From positions 69,974,670 through 70,038,669 of the forward strand of contig OY744606.1 in assembly GCA_963556255.1 (NCBI GenBank): 64,000 nt of DNA, written 5' to 3'. Below are positions 55,808 to 64,000 of this stretch, one piece after another; positions within the stretch are counted from its first letter, which is position 1; each line of letters starts with the position of its first letter. Both the position numbers and the translations under genes were made by a program. The notes below the pieces were generated by a model. It did no database searches and was not told the DNA's origin. It saw only the letters and a list, made by a program, of their open reading frames with translations. The DNA comes from Allolobophora icterica (lineage: Eukaryota; Annelida; Clitellata; Crassiclitellata; Lumbricidae).

Positions 55808-57222
55808 GAGGACGATGCAAGCATACAAAAACGATGGAAGGAACACTTCGAACAGCTACTAAACGTCGACACACATAGCGATCCTACGGTTCTCACAGAG
55901 TTGTCCATAAATAACACAGAGGAAAATATGCCAACATTTCTACAGGAAGAGGTAAGAGATGCTATCAACAAAATGAAAAAGGATAAGGCACCAGGCATAG
56001 ATGGAATCACTGCAGAACTACTTCAAGGAGGAGGAGAAACAGTTGTTAACGCTATGCATACCCTTGTTACAAAGATTCAGCAAGAGGGAGAAGTACCAGA
56101 AGACTGGGCAAAATCGGCAATTGTCCCTATATACAAAAGAAAGGGAGATCCACAAGAATGCAAAAATTACAGAGGCATTAGCTTACAGAGCATTCCAGGA
56201 AAAGTCCACCAAAATGATACAAAACAGAATGAAAGAGCACTTGGAGAAGAACAAGCCGGGTTCGGACCAGGAAGAAGCACAATTGATCAACTATTCACAA
56301 TGAGACAGATACTTGAAAAAGCATAGAACACAACCAGAAAGTCTTCGTCAACTTCATAGACTTCAAACAAGCATTCGACAGTATATGGCATGATGCAATG
56401 TGGAGAGCGATGCAAAACGCAGGAATACCAGAGCAACTGATCAAACGTATACAAGAGATATATCGTAAATCATCAAGTGCCATAAAAGTGAATAAAAAGA
56501 TCACAGAATACTTTCACACAAAAACTGGAGTACGACAAGGATGCATCTTATCCCCATACTTATATAGCCTAGTGTTAGAAGCAGTAATGTCACTGAGCCT
56601 TAAGAATACCGAGGCAGGAATAAAGCTAAATGGAGAGCTGGTAAATAATCTCCGTTTTACTGACGACATTGGCCTGCTCACTAGAAGCGAGCCAGAACTA
56701 CAGGATACTACGACACAGATTGACGAAACCAGTAGAAGATTTGGCCTAATGATCAACGCAGAGAAAACTAAGACAATGGTGATTGAAAGACCAAAGAGAC
56801 ACCAATAAATATCACAATCCAGGGAGAGGTTATTGAGCAAGTAGAACAATTCGTCTATCTAGGAGGGCTAATAAACGCTGATGGCAGCAATGAAAAAGAT
56901 ATACAAAGAAGAATTGGACGACTTCACAAGCATTTGAAATAATGAACAGGATATGGAGGAGCAAAGAATTAACAAAGAAAACCAAGACAAAAATATACGA
57001 AACAATGATACAACCCATTTTCCTATATGGATCGGAATGTTGGACAATGCGAAAGCAAGATGAAAGAAGAATTCTTACAGCAGAAATGAACTGGCTGAGG
57101 AAGATTGCAGGGATTTCAAGGCTGAAGAAAATAAGAAACGATGACATAAGACAATCATTAGGCATCAAAACAACTCTGCTAGACAAAGTCGGATTAACAG
57201 TTTCCATAAGAGTGTGCCAATA
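55808..57222 (+). mobile_element. RTE-like LINE, most of RT
   Basis: EEVRDAINKMKKDKAPGIDG (55950), PEDWAKSAIVPIYKRKGDPQ, NYRGISLQ, EEQAGFGPGRSTIDQLF, then (frameshift near 56325) VNFIDFKQAFDSIW-like palm A. GVRQGCILSPYLYSLVLEAV follows, then LRFTDDIGLL, where the first catalytic position reads FTDD. Then IEQVEQFVYLGGLINADGS, LYGSECWTM and WLRKIAGISRLKKIRNDDIR. Two or three frameshifts inactivate it. It resembles 6470-7625 and sits inside the minus-strand jockey-like LINE. Confidence 0.85.
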
Positions 57223-57224
57223 GC

Positions 57225-58060
57225 GATTGGAATAGAAGATGTTCGTGTCGTCCGCGAACAGGATAAAGTACAGAGAGGGAGATACTTTGGCTAGGTCATT
57301 AATGTATAACAGGAATAGGAATGGTCCGAGATTAGAGCCTTGAGGAACTCCACAAGTATTGTACCCAGGTTCCGATACGATTCCATTAATCATAACCAGA
57401 TCTATAAAATCCCCACAGAATATTCACTGCCATCAATTGCTTTGGATATCCTGTCCTCCATATCCATGAGGGCCATAAATGTGGAATGCCCCGGTTGAAA
57501 TCCGTGTTGAGAAGTATAAAATGGCCTTATTAATATAGGAACTGAGTCTATCGTACATGATTTTTTCAAGGAATTTTGCAAAATACGGGAGGACGGAAAT
57601 AGGTCAATAATTTACAAGATTATCTTTATCCCCTTTCTTAAAACTTTAGCTGATTTAAGTAGATCCGGAATGATCCCATTTATCAGAGAACTATTAATAA
57701 TCTCTTTGAGTTAGTGTATTATCAATTGCAGGTTAGGAGTTGCAAGGTAGGGATCAATACCATCCGTTCCCTGGGCATGGTTTTTTTAAGCTAAGTCCTA
57801 TTATCATAAGTTCCTCCGGAGAGGTTAAAGTTAGTCCCATTGAAGTTAATTTGGATGTTGGCATATAATCAGCATCGGAACCTGGAGGATCACGAATTTT
57901 ACTTGCCAACTCCTTGGGTAAATTAATAAATATTTATTGAAATTATTTCCAATTTGCTGAGCATCCTCTATTTTAACTCCGTTAATATCCAGAGAGTTTA
58001 TTTTGATCTGTTTCTCATCTAGGTGTATAGCCGATCTAATCAATCTCCAGGTTGCTTTAG
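57225..58060 (-). mobile_element. Jockey-like LINE, N-terminal RT, decayed
   Basis: On the minus strand: linker IRSAIHLDEKQIKINSLDIN (58043-57990), then an HGFQPGHSTF-like block near 57500. TCGVPQGSNLGPFLFLLYIN and FILFADDTNIFYSNR follow (57360-57225), where the RTE-like LINE begins. The portion after FADD is missing or displaced. Confidence 0.75.
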
Positions 58061-58109
58061 GTCATTATGGTGCTTAAGGAATTCATTAGTATAGTTATTG
58101 CGCTCGGCA

Positions 58110-58295
58110 TTTATCCTGATAGTTTTAAATTTATTCCTATAGATAGTAAATTTTCGCTCATTGATTAGGGTTGGTTTTTAAAGTATTTTTAATATAAACG
58201 ATTTTTTCCTACACGATTTTAGTAATCCAGCTGTCATCCATTTATCCTGATAGTTTTAAATTTATTCCTATAGATAGTAAATTTACGCTCTCATT
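58110..58295. repeat. 48-bp direct repeat
   Basis: tatcctgatagttttaaatttattcctatagatagtaaatt occurs at about 58111 and 58243. The second copy abuts the segment shared with the gene 3 intron. Confidence 0.75.
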
Positions 58296-58434
58296 GACCG
58301 CTACCATCAAACTGACACGTCTTGAGATTCTTTTCCACACAGCGCCTTCACAGTTGGTTGAGATTTTGACTGAGCCAATCAGCGCCTTCCTCAGCGTCTT
58401 CTTTCACAGTCCAGGAACCCTGAAATATCCCCAA

Positions 58435-58578
<144 letters not shown>

Positions 58579-58820
58579 ATGCTGGTTCGAGATGCTGGTT
58601 CGAGATACTAGTAATTAATAAATATTATTAATTAATCATGAATCTAATTAAGTCTCTGTGCTTAACATGTCTTAATATAAAATTGCAATTCAGTGTCAAA
58701 TGTCTCATCATACGATTATAAGTATTGTTTGGCCATATGGACATCATTACAAGGTATACAAAACCGGTACACATTAAATTTTACTAGACTTTTATACATA
58801 ATGTATGTTGTTGTGCACAG

Positions 58821-59696
58821 ACACACCACCTGTTGATGAATGCGGATTCCAACTAAATTACACCTTGGTTCATCGTTTTCCGGATGGTAAGGGTGTCTTC
58901 GGAGTCCAAGTGATTGACAAGGAAGTTTACATTCTTCGACGAAACACAACTTATATCGAAGTCTTCGACAGATACACCTTCAAACCCAAGAGGAGCATAA
59001 GTATAGAATACCTTCAAAAACCGTACGATTTAGTTCAGTCAAGACACGAGTCTTCTGCAACGTCTCTTTTCATTATTGATTTAAGTAATACAGTCAATCT
59101 GACCGTGGTCAAATTGCCCTGCGGAACAGTGAAACAGTTTCCTTTTAAGGAACAGAATGTAACTCTTTTGGGTCTCACTGGGTCAAGTCTCTACACCGAA
59201 GGAAACATTCTCCTAACTGCAATGGCGAGTCGAAAATTAAAGGAATTCACTCCAGACGGAAATCTAGTTTGCGAGGTCACTTTACGCAATAATTATATCG
59301 ACTCCACGCCAAAGCATCAAAGTGGCTTTTGACCGCTACGCCGTCTGCGAAGGCGAAAATCCACCTGATCTGCACCGTGTCTGTCTTGTGAACGGGAACG
59401 GAGAACCAATCAAATGCTACGGTGGAGATCCAGGTTCCGGAGTGGGTCAGCTGAACAGACCAGTACGACTGGTGCTGAACAAGAAGAAATGCATCCTAGT
59501 TGCAGACACCGGAAACAAGAGAGTGGTACTGTTAAACCGGAACCTTGAATACGTCCGAAATCTGATTGATGAGGATCTTGAGGGCCCTCAACGTTTCTCC
59601 CTAGATCAAGAGGAACACCTGTTATATGTCGCTGATAACACACTAGATGAAACAAATTTTGCGCTCAGCGGTCGCGTGATGGTGTTTAAGATTTAA
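58821..59696 (+). pseudogene. NHL-repeat protein, copy 4: exon 2 only, frameshifted
   Basis: The acceptor ..gtgcacag (58820) and exon 2 start match gene 3, but no copy of exon 1 lies between 54830 and 58820; the homologous block begins only near 58298, inside the former intron. The frame is open to 59332 (DECGFQLNYTLVHRFPDG.., CEVTLRNN), then shifts by 4 extra nt near 59290-59300 (cgcaataattatatcg versus cgcaatatatcg). The C-terminal half continues open at 59322-59696 with CYGGDPGSGVGQLNRP..ILVADTGNKRVVLLN. The lack of exon 1 and promoter plus the frameshift point to a pseudogene. The remaining codons are well kept, so decay is recent. Confidence 0.8.
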
Positions 59697-60360
59697 TTTA
59701 ATGAGACTCATTTGGTTCTAATTATTTTTCAAATATTCAGATTGCTCTCTGCAGTGAATTTAAACGTTTTGTATATAATGTGTCCCGGTTGTGGGCCTAA
59801 TGTAAACCATTTCTGATTGAGAAGCGGTCTTCAGACTCTATTTTAGTTGCTCCCAAAAATTAGTCATTACTCATCAGCAGCGACACATCTGAAATTAGGA
59901 ACAATGTTGAAAATATGTTATAAATTTTCTACCCTAAGAATATATTTTTCGAGAATTTTCACTAAAACCTGCAGGTTTAACTAATTGCAAACAATTGTTA
60001 ACTATAAAGCTTGCTATAAACTTCTATGAACAAAGAATTGATTAAACCTTTAATTATTTGTCGATGCTGCATGTCTTAGGAACCGTTTGAGCATATTCCT
60101 ATAGATCTAATTATGACCCCTATAGTTAACAACAGCGGATGCAATGTTACAGCTCTGGGCGAAAAGAATTATATTGCATGAATATGTACGAAACAAAACT
60201 GGATTTCAAAGCAATATGTCATTTTGTCTTGAATGTGTGACTGTTAGTCTATCGACCTAATTAATAACTACACAGGACAATCAGCGTAGACCTTTGGCAT
60301 TATGTAAAATTAGACCATGGTTCTTATAAGATAGAACCAAAATAAACAAATTATCGAATT
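59697..60360 (+). other. Duplicated 3' flank of copy 4 (uninterrupted)
   Basis: Matches the gene 3 flank, the gene 2 flank (19486-19890) and its continuation at 32003-32160. It shows the unbroken ancestral order of this block. Confidence 0.75.
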
Positions 60361-61629
60361 GCTAAACTGACAAAATGCAATGCAGTGTGATTGTAATCGT
60401 AATGTAACGAGGCCCAGTGTTTTGTTGTACTGTCAGTTGCTGTGTTCACATTAACACCCAACATCTTATTAGGTCTGTGTGATGTTACGTTTGAATATAT
60501 GAGACAGGTCATATTAATGGCTTTAACCTAAAATATGCAACTGAACAATTGTATGATAACAATGTGGAGCTTAACGTCTAAACAATGCCTATTGAATCGC
60601 CTCATAAGTCTTACTACGAATTGATCTTCTGGAGAATGTCGTGATTGGTTTTGGTGCGCCATCGGTTGATGCTCTGTGCATTGGACACCAGCGCATTAGA
60701 AGTTACGCATCACAATTTAAAAATTAAAACATTAAGCCTTTTATGGTTTATACGGTTACCTCTTTGATTTCAACATTGAAATCTTTTTCGTCGTCAACAA
60801 ATTTTTTCAGCGCCCAAACATTTAAGTTGTTAAAAATCTGCTTCATCACATACACTTGGTCAGAAATACAATAAGTCTGGTAGTTTTATTAAGATGGGAT
60901 TCCAAATCCAGATCCAAAGATTAGGCAAGTACACGGCTATAATGGATGATAGGATGACCAATGACCAGTCATTCGGAAATGTGAGCAACATAGAGAACAA
61001 CGAAATAACAAAGAGACAAATTCGATGAGTCTGTTAGGCTAGATGATAAAAATGCTCGCACGGATGGTAGAAAAGGGAGTGGGGTGTCGGTGTGTACAAA
61101 TGCCAGCAAGGAAGGGGCTACTAGTATTGCAAATGTGGTCGTCCACACCAAAATTTACTGCATTTATTACAGTGCAGTGAGGGCATTAAACACGAATTTC
61201 AGTCAGATAGCGGAATACTGCATTTGGTAAAGAGCCGTCTTTGTAGATGCGGATTAAGATGATTCAAAGAGATTTTTTGAAAGCTAATGTACATAGTTGT
61301 TTATTTTGTTTCTTTCGTGTACAGATTAAATTCTGTATATAGAAATTCAGTGTCAGGTAATTTTAGACGTTGTTCAGTAAGCACAAAAGTTTCCATACAA
61401 TCGTATTCTCAAGTTACAAATTTAGATGGTGGGTATACATCACACACAGAATAAAGTCGAATAGCCTGAATAGTAGATTCATTAGCAATTCAAAGTAGCC
61501 ATTACAAAATAGATATTCACAACAACTATTAACTAAAAAATCTAAAATCAACCAGGAAGTGTTTATTAGTAAATCGTGATTCAGTGTTCCGGCTGTTTGC
61601 GTGAACTGCACCCTTTCAGAGTTGATTTG
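60361..61629. other. Unassigned sequence
   Basis: AT-rich with no gene recognised. The short minus-strand open frames near 61000 and 61500 have no recognisable domain. Confidence 0.35.
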
Positions 61630-62712
61630 CAACTGCAAGAATCTGGCACACGGCGTCGGTTATCTTAAACCACATGCATCAGTTTTTGCATCTCCTTTTA
61701 ATTCTTGGTTATACATTCATTGAAGTGCGAAACCTCAGCAGCATCTTCGGTCACAGACAAACCATGGACTACATTTTCAGTGATGGGCACTAAGCTCTTT
61801 TTTAGTTAAACTAAAACTATTTTCCAACTAAAAAATAGTTTAACTAAAGTTGGCAACTGATTTTGAAAATTAGTTAACTCAACTAAAAAAAGTAGCTAAG
61901 CGTTTCCCAACTTCTTTCCACCTTTCTACGACAAAACTTTTCACAGAGGTTAAGTGAACTGTACGAATGCAGAGCGTCAATAACAATTTCGCCTTCAAAC
62001 TATGCAATGTGTACTGTTCTAGCATACAGTTACAGGCATACTGTAAGTAGTGTATGAATTTGAAAACATCGGCTGTTAATGCTAAGTAAACGTCGCATTG
62101 AGTTCTTTACAGTGTTCAATGGTCATTGTGGAAAAATAGTTCCATATTGTTGATTTTTTTAGTTAAACTTTTTAGTTAGGAACAAATTTTTTTAGTTAAA
62201 CTATGGTTTTAACTAAATTATTTATTTTTAGTTAAACTTCATCCTTAACTAAACATTTTTAGTTAAACTAAAAGTTAGCAACTTTTTAGTTAACTATTGC
62301 CCATCACTGTACATTTTTGATCTGTTGAAATCTCACAGATGTGCTCCAAGTTTCTGGATCTTTAGACACGTGAAGTCTGTATCAATGCCAAGGGAACGAA
62401 TGGTACACATTGAAGATTGATTAACAAACTCGGTCAGCTCTTCGTTGCATAGATCCATTTAAGTAGGCTATATATTTTAGTGCCTCTGACGCTCCAGTCT
62501 TTGACATGTTGACGCATGCCAGCAAAAATGTTGCTCTTCAAGTCCAATAATGCTTTGTCGGAAACAAAAGCCAGAAGAACCAGTTCAGGTCCTGCATACC
62601 ACAGATGATTGTCATTTTTTTTCATGGTAACCTCAGACTCAACTTTGTTAGATGTATACTGCCTGATCTGCTTGTACAGTTGCAAGTCGTTAATTGGAGC
62701 TTCAGATGCCAC
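61630..62712 (-). pseudogene. Transposon-associated protein of unknown function, broken
   Basis: Minus-strand pieces: LQLYKQIRQYTSNKVESEV and NNHLWYAGPELVLLAFVSDK-like sequence (open 62712-62434), then, in another frame, ELTEFVNQSSMCTIRSLGI (near 62430-62340). After the MITE at 61788-62309 come GLSVTEDAAEV.HFNECITKN and DNRRRVPDSCSCKSTL (near 61770-61630). The order resembles a widespread uncharacterised animal ORF family with LWYL.EELV..ALFD, ..FF...GI and ..AERGV.LI..../..VV..HRRRVP motifs, often linked to transposons. Recognition is from memory of those motifs. Frameshifts, stops and the MITE make it dead. Confidence 0.4.
61788..62309. mobile_element. hAT-type MITE (family 1), copy b
   Basis: 522 bp, ends CAGTGATGGGCA / TGCCCATCACTG, with a perfect 8-bp duplication TACATTTT on both sides. 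The interior closely resembles 33294-33823, with small indels. Confidence 0.9.
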
Positions 62713-62959
62713 GGGACAAGCTATCTATACTCTCACCTATGTACGACTTGCAAATAAACAGAATTCAGTGATATTTATTTTCTCAGAGGCTGTCTCTAAA
62801 AAGAAAAATCTTGTATCAGTAGGCCCTAGATAACCTATGCCAATCCTTTGGCCATATGATATGCACGTGAGTGTCTGAAACGATACGTCCCATCACAGAT
62901 CGCATCTCCTAGAATCAGTAGGCACAATTTCTTCACCTTTTTGTAATCTCCTCTTGTCA
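62713..62959. other. Unassigned spacer
   Basis: Nothing recognised between the broken ORF and the next LINE tail. Confidence 0.3.
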
Positions 62960-64000
62960 TTTTTTTTTTTTTTTTTTTTTTTTTTTCAATTCAATTAGTG
63001 CTTTATTGATCCACAACAACATGTAAACATATAATTATACAGCCACTGTAGAAAAGAAAAGTTTGAAGTGGAAAAACATTGATGAGTATTATAAGGCTCA
63101 ACAGAACTGAAGGTGGGTCAATAGGAGGCCCTAAAAGGACCAGGGTCCCGCTATGAAAGGCCCCCCATTTGCTTGGTTCAGTTCATCGATGGCCGTATTG
63201 AGCTATAGAACAACAATCCTGTTACAGATCGGTCAATGATAAGCACCTGGCTACTTAAATAACAAGTGGCACAAAAACAAAACGAAGAAGACTAAATGGG
63301 AGAGGGGGTCGCAGCAGACTGTCACTAAGCGGCTTGCTTGGTGTGTAGGTATGAACGCAGGTATTTTTTAAAAATATAGTAGCTAGGGATCTGACGTAAT
63401 TCCGAGGGAAGAGTGTTCCATAATTTGGGGCCTAGTATGGTAACTGAAAATTTACGTATGTTAGTGCGGGCAAATTCAATTTGATAAGTGTTGACTTTGT
63501 TCCTGGTAAAGTGGGAGTGCAGGTCAGGTATACTTATGAAGTAGTTAGTAAATGCATTAGGTAATAAGTTAAAAGTATAGCGGTGCATGAAATCGCAAAT
63601 TTGATAGGATGTTATACTTGCTAGAGTCAGTAAACCCATGGACTGGAACATTGGGGAGGTATGGGAATTTCTTGGGGACCTAGCAATGACTCGAGTAATA
63701 CGCTTCTGTAAGATAACAAGTCGTTGTAATTTTGACTTATAATTGGCTGCCCAGACTAAGTTACCATAAGAAAGGTAGGGATACACAAGTGAATAGTAAA
63801 GATTTAATAGGACTTTGGTGGGGATGAATGAGGAGATGCGCGTTATAATCCCAATGGTTTTAGCAATTTTTTTGGTAATATGGGCAATGTGAGTGGACCA
63901 GTCGACGTGCTGATCAATGTAAATACCCAGGAATTTGACAGAGGAAACTTGGGGTATTGGTATGCTGTCAATTAGGACTGGATCATTAAGTTGGGGAATT
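62960..64000 (-). mobile_element. Jockey-like LINE, RT C-terminal part to poly(A), runs off the window
   Basis: On the minus strand: IPGNLVW-type region TKFLGIYIDQHVDWSTHI-like sequence near 63930-63890, then YPYLSYGNLVWAANYKSKLQ, LQKRITRVIARSPRNSHTSP, FNLLPNAFTNYFISIPDLHS and LGPKLWNTLPSELRQIPSYY (open 63786-63325). The 3' UTR follows with tcccgcta on the plus strand, AATAAA and a 27-nt poly(A) (62960-62986 as T). No stop interrupts the visible coding part after 63786, so this is the best preserved jockey-like copy here. Confidence 0.85.

Overview
The window is eukaryotic DNA: genes with GT-AG introns, dense transposable elements of every major class, long microsatellites, and no operons. 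The host is probably a marine invertebrate. The strongest hint is an intact Ty3/gypsy element with the integrase upstream of the reverse transcriptase (Gmr1-like); that group was first described from deuterostomes, so an invertebrate deuterostome is my best guess, at low confidence. The only host-type genes I can support are four copies of one family: secreted proteins with C-terminal NHL-type beta-propeller repeats, all on the + strand.

Host genes. Genes 1 (366-1809), 2 (12187-18603) and 3 (45254-54829) each have a 67-nt first exon encoding a signal peptide, a phase-1 intron and one long second exon; the products are about 312-313 residues. A TATATAA box lies exactly 56 nt upstream of the ATG in all three. 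Copy 4 (58821-59696) is a second exon only, with a 4-nt frameshift, and looks like a pseudogene. Intron and 3' flank sequences are shared between copies, so the locus grew by tandem segmental duplication and was then inflated by transposons. Intron length goes from about 0.5 kb in gene 1 to 5.5 kb and 8.6 kb in genes 2 and 3.

LTR elements. Three related Gmr1-like insertions are complete at both ends, with TGTCGC...GCGACA termini, 5-bp target duplications and a primer site matching tRNA-Ser. Element A (23890-31033, minus) carries gag plus an uninterrupted 1183-residue pol in the order protease-integrase-reverse transcriptase-RNase H with all catalytic residues. Element B (48553-53810, plus, in the gene 3 intron) and element C (12439-16688, plus, in the gene 2 intron) are internally deleted. 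Their LTR pairs are nearly identical, so they moved recently and probably used enzymes supplied by A-like copies.

Other elements. Non-LTR retrotransposon pieces of at least three kinds fill much of the rest: L2/CR1-like (2.2-4.3, 8.3-10.2, 34.3-36.7, 46.1-48.1 kb), jockey-like (19.9-22.8, 55.2-58.1, 63-64 kb) and an RTE-like type (6.5-7.6, 55.8-57.2 kb). DNA transposons include a pogo/Tigger element (43301-44838), a hAT remnant (32472-34233), several hAT-type MITEs with 8-bp target duplications, and a Mutator-like element with GTCG subterminal repeats (18696-19477). Region by region: 0-12 kb is gene 1 then LINE debris and microsatellites; 12-20 kb is gene 2 with a three-level nest of insertions in its intron; 20-32 kb is a 12-kb block of transposons including element A; 32-45 kb is hAT, LINE and pogo remnants plus unassigned sequence; 45-60 kb is gene 3, element B and pseudogene 4; 60-64 kb is unassigned sequence, a broken transposon-derived gene and a jockey-like LINE.
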